From Helichrysum umbraculigerum (Eukaryota; Streptophyta; Magnoliopsida; Asterales; Asteraceae), in contig CATIUR010000001.1 in the NCBI GenBank assembly GCA_949592205.1, forward strand, positions 2,928,001 to 2,992,000: a stretch of DNA of 64,000 nt, written 5' to 3'. Each line of letters starts with the position of its first letter. Within the stretch, counting starts at the first letter, position 1. This document shows positions 1-10,454 of the stretch, piece after piece. Under the pieces are notes generated by a model. The model worked only from the letters and a program-made list of their open reading frames with translations. It ran no database searches and was not told where the DNA came from. A program made the translations under genes and the position numbers.

Positions 1-153
1 TTTCTTGCATTATATTTTGTTAAACGTTATGTATTAAAATCTTCGAAACTCATTTTGCGAACTCACTAGTATATTGTAAACGTTTGACTTATGACTTTAA
101 AACATTGTACTACTTTTGTAATATATTATAAACGTCTCATGTAGAGTCGTTTG
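1..153 (+). mobile_element. F' LTR fragment, left piece
   Basis: This is the distal part of a Tekay-like Gypsy LTR. It aligns by eye with the 3' part of solo LTR F (about 46030-46180), sharing the run around TTATGTATTAAAATCTT and the GTAGAGTCGTTTG/TTAGAGTCGTTTG block. The LTR continues at 8459-8543 after element A. The last five bases (149-153, GTTTG) are the target site duplicated by A. The beginning of this LTR lies before the window. Confidence 0.8.
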
Positions 154-813
154 TGTAACATCCTCTCTTCTGGTTCGGTAATTTCTAATTTTAAATTGCT
201 ATATTTAATTGTATTAGAAATTATTTGATATTATTTGTTTAATTGCGAAACTTAATTTAATAAGCTTTATGACTTATTGTGCTTAGTAAATTATTGATTG
301 TTTTGATTTACTATAGTTGACGGTGCAATAAAAGAAGTTTCTCGCAAATGGGTTTTAGGTTCCAGGCAATAGATTGAAAGGGGACTAGTTTTAAGTGAAT
401 ACGGGTCGGTGTAAATGATTTAGGCCGACATATATGTAACTTTCCCTTTCAGGAAAGTTTTATACTTTCCATTTTAGAAACTTAACCTAAAATCTCTAAA
501 ACCTTCAAAACCCCTGCAAATCATAACCAATAACTATTGAATTTGGAGCTGTGATCTTTTGATAACATAATCATCATCACCATCTAGTTGAAACTTCTAA
601 ATTGGTGAGTTGTTGACTTTGGTTAATACCTAGTTGCTTTAATTGATGTTGATTGATGATCTTGATGCTTTAGACATGTTATGGTATGCATATATGATGA
701 ATTGTGAGCTGAAAACTGTTGCTGTACTTGAATTGTGGTTAGTTTGTATCAATTTCGGAGTTTGGGTTTGAGCTGTGTGTTTGCAGGTCTGCACCTGAAC
801 TAAAACGCGTAGG

Positions 814-993
814 AACGCGATCCTGAAATCTTGCCCGGATCGCGTTGCCTAATGAAAAATTGATTCCATAACGTTTTCTTCTTGTGAACGCGATCCAGCC
901 CTATTTTCCGGATCGCGTTGCCAAGTGTAAAACGGTGACAGAACTTTTTGCAAAGGGTGAACGCGATCCCACCACCATTGCCTGGATCGCGTT
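814..993 (+). repeat. Three inverted-repeat words in A LTR
   Basis: The perfect 10-base inverted pair AACGCGATCC and GGATCGCGTT occurs three times: 814-823/837-846, 887-896/910-919 and 960-969/984-993. The spacers are 13-14 bases and differ in sequence. The 3' LTR has the same set at 7332-7511. As DNA these are spaced palindromic sites; as RNA each is a 10-bp hairpin. Confidence 0.9.
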
Positions 994-1043
994 TGCATGA
1001 ATAAAATTGATGATCATTTTAGTTTCTGAACTTAAATAAATAC

Positions 1044-1055
1044 TATATATAAATA
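1044..1055 (+). promoter_or_regulatory. Candidate TATA box of A LTR
   Basis: The run TATATATAAATA lies about 50 bases after the last inverted-repeat word and could set the U3/R boundary. AT-rich DNA makes chance matches common, and transcription start data are absent. Confidence 0.4.
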
Positions 1056-1943
1056 GTATTGTTGTATGTTGGAATTGATTAATGATGTGATTATTTATGT
1101 AATGTGTTTAATTACATAAGTACCATTAGTTGAAAACAAATTACTAATTTATGATTGATTTTATGTTCTCAGATAATCCAAGGGCTCAGCGAGATAAGAC
1201 TGCTGAGTAAGTAACTGAGACGAATCAGGTGAGTGGATTTGAAACTCACAATTTGATTTGGTTGTGTCAGTTTGATTTCAATCAGTAATTATAGGATTAC
1301 TATTGATAGTATGCTAACCTTGAAATGATATGCAATTTGATTGGTTGTTTGATGAACATTGAAATGAAATGTAAAATCCAGAGGTCAACTAGATTGTCAG
1401 TTGGACTTGATTGCTAATGTTGGTCAACACAGGGTTGCGTACATGTGTTGATGGAGATTAGCATTTAGTTAGCGGTTAATCACTGTTTTGGCCTACAGTT
1501 GATTTAAGTGTTCTGATGGGGCCACCCGGAACAGGGTCTCTAGGAACCACCGTTCCTCTTGACGATATTTGTTGCATTATTGATTGTGAACAGATTGCTA
1601 GCTAAATTGAATTGTAGTTGATTATTCATTCACTTAGCTTCGTGCTAATCCCTCAATTTACTTCCTGCAGGTGATGTATATTATGTGGGTAGTCAGGAAG
1701 GATGTTTTGATGCTGGGAATATTTGAAACTTGCAACTCTGATCCAGTTTGTAATAAATAATGTTTTATAGTATATAATGCCCCGGGTTTGTAAACATGTT
1801 AATTATGGTTGTTTAGTAGTTAAACATATTGTATAAAGGGTTGCGAAAATTTCTAGCAGGTTTTAATAGAATATGTATTTCCAGTAGTCGCTTCCGCCAG
1901 TTTTAATATTATATTGTTGTATTAAATGAGGGGCGTTATAAGT

Positions 1944-1957
1944 TGGTATCAGAGCCA
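1944..1957 (+). promoter_or_regulatory. A primer binding site
   Basis: TGGTATCAGAGCCA starts three bases after the 5' LTR. It is the usual complement of the 3' end of initiator-Met tRNA used to prime minus-strand synthesis in many plant Gypsy and Copia elements. Confidence 0.9.
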
Positions 1958-2116
1958 TAGTTTGGGGCAATTGAATATGATTGTATGTTCAATCCTAAAC
2001 TTTGATTGTGTTGTGTCAAATATTCTTGGGAAAGGGATTAGGTACTGAATGTGAATCGGTTAGTAGAATAGGTGCTAACGACTAATGATTTGTAAGCTGT
2101 TGTGGTGTTTACAGAT

Positions 2117-5100
2117 ATGGCGGATAACGAGCAACTACCTGTGAACCCTAATAATGCCTCAAGGCCTGAAGTTGCTGCTGAGACTCATGATGACCGGAAT
2201 GAGAATGCTGGTACTTCTTTCCATGCTAGAGAGGAGGCAGAAAGGGATCAGTATCTGCTTCAATTGGAAGAGGAAAACCAAGCACTTAGAATGTATAAAC
2301 AACAAAAAGAGGCTGAAGCATCTCATCCTGTGTTTGGTACGATTTCACCGTCAAAACAAAAGGTGTGTTCATTTAAAACCTTTATGAGCAGTAATCCGTC
2401 GGTGTATTCGGGTAGTACGAATCCTTCTGTAACTCTAGATTGGTTGAGAGATGTTGAAAAGAAATTTGAAGTCTGTCAATGTGAGGAAGAACTAAAAGTT
2501 CCGTATGCAACTCAACTTTTAAAAGGAGCAGCTATGAATTGGTGGGATTCGATTACTTCGGTATTAACTTCTTTTCAGAAAGCATCTATCCGATGGTCTG
2601 ATTTTCGTAATGAAGTTTGTAAGCAGTATTGTTCAAACTATGATATAGCTCGAATTAGAAAGGAGTTTATGGATTTGCAGTTAACTGATAACATGTCAAT
2701 GGATGATTTGATAAATCAGTTTACAGAGAAACTCAGGTTTGTTCAGCAGTGGGTTCCTGATGAGAGAACTCAAATAGAACAATTTGTGGGTACTTTACCT
2801 AATCATTATCGAACTTCAGTGAGATTAGCGAGCTCTCTTCCTCAAGCTTTCATGTTAGCTCGATCTGTTGACAGTGATTTGAAACCTCAACAAGTACCAA
2901 GTAAAGAAATAGTTTCTCAGAAATCTAGGAGTGAATCTTCTGGTAAAGGTAAGCAACGGTGGCAAGGAAATCAGCAGGGCAAGAAACAAGAAAGTCGTGG
3001 TGGTACTTCTGATCGTCCCAATTGGTGTATTAAATGTAGAGCTAGACATTTTGGGCCGTGTACTGTGCAAACCACTAGATGTGTGAAATGTGGTGTGATT
3101 GGGCATGAAGCCAAAGATTGTGTTTTCCCTACTTATGTGTGTTGGAATTGCCATAAGGAAGGTCATCGTGCAAATCAGTGTTCTGAGGCTAAGAGACAGG
3201 GTTCGGGGACAGTTGTTGGTTCATCAGCTTCTTCCGGTCAGAAGCGGAAGACTCCGCCATCTGCAGTTAGTAGGGCTTTTCAAATGACAGTTGATGAAGC
3301 TGTCCATACAGATGACGTAATCACGGGTACTTTTCTTGTAAATTCTGTACCAGCTCGTGTTTTGTTTGATTCTGGTGCAAATTGTTCGTTTGTATCTGTG
3401 TACTTCTGTGATAAGTTGAAAATGATGCCTACTGTGATAACAAACCCAGTTGAGGTAGAAATAGCTAGTGGCAAATCGGTTCCTGTTACCACCTCGGTAA
3501 TTGGAGCTAGTATTATGATAGATAGCCAGACTTTCCCAATTTCCTTTCTGTTGATGCCAATTGCTAGTTTTGATGTGATTATTGGTATGGATTGGTTAAG
3601 TCAGTATAAAGCAAGCATAGATTGCCACAATAAGCTGATTAGAATTCCAATCTCTGAAAAGTCAGATGTCGTGGCTCGAGGAGAACGGGATAATGTTTGT
3701 ATACCTTTGATTAGTATGATGAAAGCTAGGAAATCTTTATCCAAGGGCTGTGAATCGTATCTAGCTTATGTGATTGATGCTAAGTTAGAAAAGAAGTCTC
3801 TTTCTGATGTACCGGTTGTTTCTGAGTATCCGGAAGTATTCCCTGATGAATTACCTGGTTTACCACCGGTTAGGGAAGTTGAATACCAGATTGATCTTGT
3901 TCCTGGCTCTTCACCTATAGCCAAAGCCCCTTATAGATTAGCTCCGTCTGAGATACGTGAAATGATGAATCAGATACAGGAGTTGTTGGATAAAGGGTTT
4001 ATTAGACCTAGTTCTTCTCCCTGGGGTGCACCAGTTCTGTTTGTGAAAAAGAAAGATGGGTCTTTTAGAATGTGCATTGACTATAGGGAATTAAATAAAA
4101 GGACAGTAAAGAATAAATATCCTCTGCCTCGGATAGATGATTTATTTGATCAGTTGCAGGGATCTTCATTTTATTCAAAGATTGATTTGAGATCAGGTTA
4201 TCATCAAGTTCGTGTTAGGGATTGTGATATTCCAAAGACTGCATTTAGAACCAGATATGGTCATTTTGAATTTCTGGTTATGCCTTTTGGTTTGACGAAT
4301 GCTCCCGCAGTTTTTATGGATTTGATGAACCGTGTTTGTCGACCTTTTCTTGATAAATTTGTGATTGTGTTTATCGATGACATTTTGGTATATTCTAAAT
4401 CCGAATCAGAGCATGGAATACATTTGAGGTTGGTATTGGAAACCTTAAAGAGAGAACAATTGTATGCAAAGTTTTCTAAATGTGAATTTTGGATTCGGGA
4501 AGTACAGTTTTTGGGTCATATCATTTGTAATGATGGTGTTAAAGTTGATCCTTCGAAAATTGAAGCTGTAATGAATTGGAAAGCTCCAAAGTCTGCTTCA
4601 GAAATAAAGAGTTTTCTTGGTTTGGCGGGTTATTACCCGAAGTTTATTAAAGATTTTTCTAAAATTGCCGGTTCATTGACTAAACTAACCCGTAAGGATG
4701 AAAAATTTGTATGGACTGAACAACAGGAAGCTGCTTTTCAGACTCTGAAACAGTTGTTATGTCAGGCTCCGGTGTTAGCATTGCCAGATGGGTCCGATGA
4801 TTTTGTTGTTTATTGTGATGCATCTATTGCTGGTTTAGGTTGTGTATTAATGCAGCGAGATCGTGTGATTGCTTATGCTTCTCGTCAGCTCAAACCTCAT
4901 GAAAGAAATTATCCTACCCATGATTTAGAGCTTGCAGCGGTTGTGTTTGCTTTGAAAATCTGGAGGCATTATTTGTATGGTACCAAATGTGTTATTTGTA
5001 CAGATCACAAGAGTCTTCAGTATATATTTTCACAGCAAGAGTTAAATATGCGGCAGAGACGATGGTTGGAATTAATTAAGGATTATGATTGTGAAATTAA

Positions 5101-6658
5101 ATACCATCCAGGGAAAGCCAATGTTGTTGCTGATGCTTTAAGCCGCAAGGTAACTTCTGATCGAATTTATGTTATGCGTTTAGAAGTTTCTTCTGATTTG
5201 GTGGCTCAGATAAAAGCTGCACAGTTAGAGGCTTTGTTAGATCATAATTTGAAATCTGAAATTATGTTGAATCGAAAGGAATTGTTATTGGATGATTCGA
5301 GAGGATTAAAAACCTTTCAGTCTCGTGTTTGGATTCCTTTGTTTGGTGGTCTTCGGGAGGTTATTCTGAATGAAGCCCATAAATCTAGACTGTCTGTACA
5401 TCCTGGAAGCACTAAAATGTATAATGACTTGAAACCTTTGTATTGGTGGCCTACAATGAAAATGGATGTAGCAAGGTTTGTTAGTTCTTGTCATATTTGT
5501 TCTCAAGTTAAAGCTGAACACCAGAAGCCGTATGGATCATTGAAACAGCTTGAGATTCCTGAATGGAAGTGGGAACATTTGACTATGGATTTTGTAACCA
5601 AGTTGCCTCGAACTGCCCGAGGAAATGACATGGTTTGGGTCATTGTTGATCGATTGACCAAGAGTGCTCACTTTCTAGCTACTAGTGATACTGCATCTCT
5701 GAGTAAGCTTGCACAGTTGTATATGAATGAGATTGTTACTCGGCATGGTATTCCATTATCGATTGTATCTGATAGAGATCCAAGGTTTGTATCTCATTTC
5801 TGGCAGAGTTTGCAGCATGAATTGGGTACACGTGTGAATCTTAGTACAGCTTATCATCCTCAAACCGATGGTCAGTCAGAACGCACGATTCAGACGCTTG
5901 AGGATATGTTAAGAGCTTGTATTCTAGAGTATGGTGGTTCTTGGGATTCTCATTTGCCATTGGTTGAGTTTGCTTATAATAACTCATATCATTCTAGTAT
6001 TGGCATGCCTCCATATGAAATGCTTTATGGACGCCGTTGTAGAACTCCAACTTGTTGGCTAGAGGCAGGTGAGAAACAGTTTGCAGGTCCAGACATTGTT
6101 CAGATGACAGCTGATAAAGTTGCAGTGGCTCGTGAAAAGTTAAAAGCTGCACGTGATAGACAGAAACAATATGCTGATCCTAAACGTCGACCAGTTACTT
6201 TTGTTGAAGGTGAACTTGTTTATTTGAAAGTTTCGCCTTGGAAAGGGGTAATTCGGTTTGGTAAACGTGGTAAATTGGCTCCTCGATATATTGGACCGTT
6301 TAGAATTCGTCAGATTGTTAATGATCAGTCTGTTGCATTGGATCTTCCTCCAGAGCTTGCTGGTATTCATGATACGTTTAACATTTGTTATTTGAGGAAA
6401 TGTAACGTTGAAGACCAGTCTCAGATTCTTCCTTTGAAAGATTTGAAAGTTGATCAGAGTCAGAAGTTAGTTGAAGAACCAATAGAACTTCTTGATAGAA
6501 AAGTGACCAAACTTAGGAAGAAACAGATTCCCATGGTGTTAGTGAAATGGAAACATAGTTTAGGTGAAAACCTAACTTGGGAAACTGAGGATAGTATGAG
6601 ATCCAGATATCCTGGATTGTTTGATTGTGAAGAGATTTCGGGGACGAAATCTTCTTAA
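2117..6658 (+). CDS. Gag-pol polyprotein of element A
   Basis: This is a single intact ORF of 1513 codons. I chose ATG 2117 (MADNEQ) because the frame upstream of it offers only a GTG. The order is: gag with a WW pair near 142; three Cys-His knuckles starting at C304 (shortened), C322 and C342 (CX2CX4HX4C); aspartic protease with DSGA at 418; reverse transcriptase with FIDD (D754, D755); RNase H with D901; integrase with an HHCC zinc domain from H1088 and the catalytic triad D1158, D1219, E1255 (35 residues between the last two); and a chromodomain-like tail around 1470-1505. That order (RT-RNase H-integrase) defines Gypsy. Every catalytic motif I checked is present with no stop or frameshift, so the product could be functional. 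The tail is expected to steer integration into particular chromatin. Confidence 0.95.
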   Translation: MADNEQLPVNPNNASRPEVAAETHDDRNENAGTSFHAREEAERDQYLLQLEEENQALRMYKQQKEAEASHPVFGTISPSKQKVCSFKTFMSSNPSVYSGSTNPSVTLDWLRDVEKKFEVCQCEEELKVPYATQLLKGAAMNWWDSITSVLTSFQKASIRWSDFRNEVCKQYCSNYDIARIRKEFMDLQLTDNMSMDDLINQFTEKLRFVQQWVPDERTQIEQFVGTLPNHYRTSVRLASSLPQAFMLARSVDSDLKPQQVPSKEIVSQKSRSESSGKGKQRWQGNQQGKKQESRGGTSDRPNWCIKCRARHFGPCTVQTTRCVKCGVIGHEAKDCVFPTYVCWNCHKEGHRANQCSEAKRQGSGTVVGSSASSGQKRKTPPSAVSRAFQMTVDEAVHTDDVITGTFLVNSVPARVLFDSGANCSFVSVYFCDKLKMMPTVITNPVEVEIASGKSVPVTTSVIGASIMIDSQTFPISFLLMPIASFDVIIGMDWLSQYKASIDCHNKLIRIPISEKSDVVARGERDNVCIPLISMMKARKSLSKGCESYLAYVIDAKLEKKSLSDVPVVSEYPEVFPDELPGLPPVREVEYQIDLVPGSSPIAKAPYRLAPSEIREMMNQIQELLDKGFIRPSSSPWGAPVLFVKKKDGSFRMCIDYRELNKRTVKNKYPLPRIDDLFDQLQGSSFYSKIDLRSGYHQVRVRDCDIPKTAFRTRYGHFEFLVMPFGLTNAPAVFMDLMNRVCRPFLDKFVIVFIDDILVYSKSESEHGIHLRLVLETLKREQLYAKFSKCEFWIREVQFLGHIICNDGVKVDPSKIEAVMNWKAPKSASEIKSFLGLAGYYPKFIKDFSKIAGSLTKLTRKDEKFVWTEQQEAAFQTLKQLLCQAPVLALPDGSDDFVVYCDASIAGLGCVLMQRDRVIAYASRQLKPHERNYPTHDLELAAVVFALKIWRHYLYGTKCVICTDHKSLQYIFSQQELNMRQRRWLELIKDYDCEIKYHPGKANVVADALSRKVTSDRIYVMRLEVSSDLVAQIKAAQLEALLDHNLKSEIMLNRKELLLDDSRGLKTFQSRVWIPLFGGLREVILNEAHKSRLSVHPGSTKMYNDLKPLYWWPTMKMDVARFVSSCHICSQVKAEHQKPYGSLKQLEIPEWKWEHLTMDFVTKLPRTARGNDMVWVIVDRLTKSAHFLATSDTASLSKLAQLYMNEIVTRHGIPLSIVSDRDPRFVSHFWQSLQHELGTRVNLSTAYHPQTDGQSERTIQTLEDMLRACILEYGGSWDSHLPLVEFAYNNSYHSSIGMPPYEMLYGRRCRTPTCWLEAGEKQFAGPDIVQMTADKVAVAREKLKAARDRQKQYADPKRRPVTFVEGELVYLKVSPWKGVIRFGKRGKLAPRYIGPFRIRQIVNDQSVALDLPPELAGIHDTFNICYLRKCNVEDQSQILPLKDLKVDQSQKLVEEPIELLDRKVTKLRKKQIPMVLVKWKHSLGENLTWETEDSMRSRYPGLFDCEEISGTKSS

Positions 6659-6670
6659 GGGGGGGAGAGT
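6656..6670 (+). promoter_or_regulatory. A polypurine tract
   Basis: The run AAGGGGGGGAGAG lies between the gag-pol stop and the first base of the 3' LTR (6671). This is the plus-strand priming site. Confidence 0.85.
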
Positions 6671-8458
6671 TGTAACATCCTCTCTTCTGGTTCGGTAATT
6701 TCTAATTTTAAATTGCTATATTTAATTGTATTAGAAATTATTTGATATTATTTGTTTAATTGCGAAACTTAATTTAATAAGCTTTATGACTTATTGTGCT
6801 TAGTAAATTATTGATTGTTTTGATTTACTATAGTTGACGGTGCAATAAAAGAAGTTTCTCGCAAATGGGTTTTAGGTTCCAGGCAATAGATTGAAAGGGG
6901 ACTAGTTTTAAGTGAATACGGGTCGGTGTAAATGATTTAGGCCGACATATATGTAACTTTCCCTTTCAGGAAAGTTTTATACTTTCCATTTTTAGAAACT
7001 TAACCTAAAATCTCTAAAACCTTCAAAACCCCTGCAAATCATAACCAATAACTATTGAATTTGGAGCTGTGATCTTTTGATAACATAATCATCATCACCA
7101 TCTAGTTGAAACTTCTAAATTGGTGAGTTGTTGACTTTGGTTAATACCTAGTTGCTTTAATTGATGTTGATTGATGATCTTGATGCTTTAGACATGTTAT
7201 GGTATGCATATATGATGAATTGTGAGCTGAAAACTGTTGCTGTACTTGAATTGTGGTTAGTTTGTATCAATTTCGGAGTTTGGGTTTGAGCTGTGTGTTT
7301 GCAGGTCTGCACCTGAACTAAAACGCGTAGGAACGCGATCCTGAAATCTTGCCCGGATCGCGTTGCCTAATGAAAAATTGATTCCATAACGTTTTCTTCT
7401 TGTGAACGCGATCCAGCCCTATTTTCCGGATCGCGTTGCCAAGTGTAAAACGGTGACAGAACTTTTTGCAAAGGGTGAACGCGATCCCACCACCATTGCC
7501 TGGATCGCGTTTGCATGAATAAAATTGATGATCATTTTGGTTTCTGAACTTAAATAAATACTATATATAAATAGTATTGTTGTATGTTGGAATTGATTAA
7601 TGATGTGATTATTTATGTAATGTGTTTAATTACATAAGTACCATTAGTTGAAAACAAATTACTAATTTATGATTGATTTTATGTTCTCAGATAATCCAAG
7701 GGCTCAGCGAGATAAGACTGCTGAGTAAGTAACTGAGACGAATCAGGTGAGTGGATTTGAAACTCACAATTTGATTTGGTTGTGTCAGTTTGATTTCAAT
7801 CAGTAATTATAGGATTACTATTGATAGTATGCTAACCTTGAAATGATATGCCATTTGATTGGTTGTTTGATGAACATTGAAATGAAATGTAAAATCCAGA
7901 GGTCAACTAGATTGTCAGTTGGACTTGATTGCTAATGTTGGTCAACACAGGGTTGCGTACATGTGTTGATGGAGATTAGCATTTAGTTAGCGGTTAATCA
8001 CTGTTTTGGCCTACAGTTGATTTAAGTGTTCTGATGGGGCCACCCGGAACAGGGTCTCTAGGAACCACCGTTCCTCTTGACGATATTTGTTGCATTATTG
8101 ATTGTGAACAGATTGCTAGCTAAATTGAATTGTAGTTGATTATTCATTCACTTAGCTTCGTGCTAATCCCTCAATTTACTTCCTGCAGGTGATGTATATT
8201 ATGTGGGTAGTCAGGAAGGATGTTTTGATGCTGGGAATATTTGAAACTTGCAACTCTGATCCAGTTTGTAATAAATAATGTTTTATAGTATATAATGCCC
8301 CGGGTTTGTAAACATGTTAATTATGGTTGTTTAGTAGTTAAACATATTGTATAAAGGGTTGCGAAAATTTCTAGCAGGTTTTAATAGAATATGTATTTCC
8401 AGTAGTCGCTTCCGCCAGTTTTAATATTATATTGTTGTATTAAATGAGGGGCGTTATA
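6671..8458 (+). repeat. A 3' LTR
   Basis: This 1788-bp copy of the 5' LTR has one extra T in a T run near 6990, plus two substitutions seen by eye (near 7540 and 7852). It ends GCGTTATA, followed by the target duplication GTTTG (8459-8463). Confidence 0.95.
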
Positions 8459-8543
8459 GTTTGCTTGTACTTTGGTGCTTTGATTATTGATTAGTCACAC
8501 CCAAATCGTCGCTTCCGCAAACCATAAAATAGGGGGTGTGACA
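8459..8543 (+). mobile_element. F' LTR fragment, right end
   Basis: This is the end of the F-family LTR interrupted by A. It matches the end of solo LTR F, including the GTCACACCCAAATC block, CGCTTCCGCAAA and the terminal GGGGGTGTGACA. No primer site follows, so this is a 3' or solo LTR. It appears to have inserted into the K LTR. Confidence 0.85.
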
Positions 8544-8683
8544 GTATTGTATGTAAATATTCGTTCCCGGTTAAGTTCCACACTTAGTGAAAAAGTGGTT
8601 GTAAACCTGCTGTTTTGAGCGTCACTTAATGGTTTATGGTAACACTCAGGAAGTGTCGCATAAAATGTAAATTCAGTATTATT

Positions 8684-8880
8684 GGCGTGACTTGAGGAAG
8701 TGACACATAAGGTATGAGTGCCGGTGTAAGTGTCGGGTATGAGTGTCGGTATGATTGCAAATCGAATTTTTGGCGTCACTTAGGTTAGTGCCGCAAAAAG
8801 AGGGTTTTTGGCATCACTTAGGGAAGTGACGCGAAAAGAGGGTTTTATGCGACACTTAGTGCGTCACTTAAGTGTTGCTA
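8684..8880. repeat. GTCACTT/AAGTGAC inverted words
   Basis: There are several degenerate copies of a word pairing GCGTCACTT with AAGTGACGC, for example 8684-8706, 8773-8793 and 8811-8832. Two of them are followed by the same A-rich plus GAGGGTTTT tail, so the unit is also a tandem repeat. Subterminal repeats of CACTA transposons can look similar, but I find no CACTA ends. Confidence 0.6.
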
Positions 8881-9276
8881 CACTGTTTTTGGCACTGATG
8901 CGTCACTTACAACTGTTCGTGAGTCGGTTTGTAAAAACGAGTTTTTGGTTCGATTTTGGACATAATCAGTTGAATAAAACACTAAAACATGACGTACTAA
9001 GTATTATATTCATGAAATATCAAAAGAAATAACAAAATCCTAGAGTTTTCGGAAATGTCGGGATCTTACAAAGTTGTCGCGAGAGAAATCCAAAAAGATA
9101 GAAGTGTAGAGCTCATTGTCGTGATCGTTTTTCTCTAAATGAGTTTGATGATTTGGTGCGTTTTAGTGGTAGTTTTTGTTGATTGAAGGTGGTGATGGTG
9201 ATGGTGGTTTTTAGAGAGGAAAAGGAGGAAGAGAGAGAGAGAGAGTAGAAAGTGGAAGAAAAAGGAAAGGGATTTT

Positions 9277-9304
9277 GGGGGGGGGGGGGGGGGGGGGGGG
9301 GGGG
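9277..9304 (+). repeat. 28-base G homopolymer
   Basis: There are 28 consecutive G residues, preceded by a GA-rich run. Such tracts can form G-quadruplexes and are prone to sequencing or assembly error. Confidence 0.9.
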
Positions 9305-9749
9305 TTGGTAAAAGCCTCCCATGTTTGTTCCCCGCAATCGCGCTCCGTGCGGTGTTCGTTTTCTCGATCGTTTAATGTTAAAATATTTTTAATTTATAAA
9401 CTTTTAGATACATATTCGAATATATTTTCAGCTGAGTTATTTTATAAAATAAATTTAGTTGAGCTATAAAATTTTTAACTTTGTTCTATTAGAGTTTTAC
9501 GTATATGTCTAGTTGCGCGGATTACGTTTTGTATGATATGAAATACTTTGTAAATATTATCGACATAATATTTAATAAACGTTATTGTTATTTAATAATT
9601 CCATATTATCAAATAATTTTATTCACCAACAGTCGTATATTTTTGTCGCTTTTGTTCCAGTTGTTTCGTACACAATTACAACTAATTACGGAATGTAATA
9701 CTACGCGTATTAAGTAGTCTGGCTTTGCTAGGCTTACCTCTAAGATGTG

Positions 9750-10221
9750 TGTTGGTGCATTTTGTGTGTCAGTCAGTTGGTCAAACAATTGTAATTGTCA
9801 AAGTCAATTAGTCTACGTATGATGTGTTTAGTGTGTATATTCGAGTATGTAAACGAAATGTAATTATATAGAATATACATAGAATTGGGCTAGCGACGTT
9901 GGGTCAGACGTCGCAAGGGTCTGGGCCTGCGACGTTGGGCTTAACGTCGCAGGGTCCGATAGGTGTGATATAAATACGAGTGTTAGGTTTCATTTGAGGA
10001 TTGATCAAACCCTAGAGAGTGAGAGCCGTTTGTGGTGAGAGAGGCAGAGAAAAACGTTTTTGTGGTTTGGTGATTGGAAAGCTTTATACTCAATTGTTAA
10101 TATATACAAAAGCTTAAAGAAATCGTGTTTGATTCGTTTAACGTTTATTATTCAATTGTTTGGATTCCGCACTTGCAATTGATCATACGATCCGATCAGA
10201 TCTACGTGTACGGGACTATCA
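9750..10221 (+). repeat. B 5' LTR
   Basis: It begins TGTTGGTGCA and ends GGGACTATCA (TG..CA). Two inverted words (GCGACGT 9893-9899 with ACGTCGC 9908-9914; GCGACGTT 9929-9936 with AACGTCGC 9943-9950) lie just before a TATA box at 9969-9976 (TATAAATA). Confidence 0.93.
9969..9976 (+). promoter_or_regulatory. B LTR TATA box
   Basis: TATAAATA lies 18 bases after the second inverted word, in the position expected for a short Copia LTR promoter. It is repeated in the 3' LTR near 15266. Confidence 0.65.
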
Positions 10222-10223
10222 AC

Positions 10224-10235
10224 TGGTATCAGAGC
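10224..10235 (+). promoter_or_regulatory. B primer binding site
   Basis: TGGTATCAGAGC follows the LTR end after two bases. It is an initiator-Met-type primer site. Confidence 0.88.
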
Positions 10236-10454
10236 CATAGAATCAAGGATTCGTTGGTTTCGGATCGTTATTTTAGATGTTTTCGTTTGATTCGCGAAGG
10301 TATTAATTGTTATTAATAGTTTCTGAGTTGATTTGGTTGATTATATCAATTTCTGGAAGTGTTTTTGGGTTAGTTCGACGTTTGGATTTCGAAATTTCGT
10401 TAGGGTTTCGAAAATTTTCGATTTTTGGGGTTTTGGCCGCTGCAGTCACGTTTT

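Larger units (their letters stand above)
154..1940 (+). repeat. A 5' LTR
   Basis: The LTR begins TGTAACATCC and ends GGGCGTTATA, so the termini are TG..TA with TGTAAC/GTTATA as an imperfect inverted repeat. It carries three identical inverted-repeat words (814-993), a TATA-like run soon after (1044-1055), and the CGCTTCCGCC block near its 3' end that recurs in the other Tekay-type LTRs here. Confidence 0.95.
154..8458 (+). mobile_element. Element A: complete Tekay-type Gypsy retrotransposon
   Basis: This is a full-length LTR retrotransposon of 8305 bp: two LTRs of about 1.79 kb, an initiator-Met-type primer site, one uninterrupted gag-pol ORF and a purine tract. It is flanked by the 5-bp duplication GTTTG (149-153 and 8459-8463). 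By eye the LTRs differ at only two substitutions and one single-base indel, so the insertion is very recent. The C-terminal chromodomain-like segment and long LTRs point to the Tekay/Del chromovirus lineage; the lineage is inferred from general architecture. It inserted into the F' LTR. Confidence 0.95.
8544..9744 (-). mobile_element. Probable K LTR, distal part
   Basis: No gene is visible. The stretch joins across element B to the LTR start of the minus-strand Gypsy K (15524-15609), so I read it as the rest of that LTR, cut on the left by F'. It contains repeated words pairing GTCACTT with AAGTGAC (8640-8910), a GA-rich run (9210-9246) and a 28-base G run. An alternative is that K's LTR ends near 9056 and the GTCACTT block belongs to another element. 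Confidence 0.5.

Noticed and set aside
1944..1957. Possible tRNA gene pieces (TGGTATCAGAGC at several sites)
   Set aside because: They are primer binding sites next to LTR ends; no cloverleaf is present.
2855..3492. Antisense ORFs inside A gag-pol
   Set aside because: They overlap an intact, motif-rich gag-pol on the other strand and have no features of their own.
8544..9055. CACTA transposon end
   Set aside because: The GTCACTT/AAGTGAC words resemble CACTA subterminal repeats, but no CACTA terminal inverted repeat or 3-bp target duplication was found.
9113..9337. Minus-strand ORF with a polyproline run
   Set aside because: The prolines come from the 28-base G run; no domain or conservation is visible.
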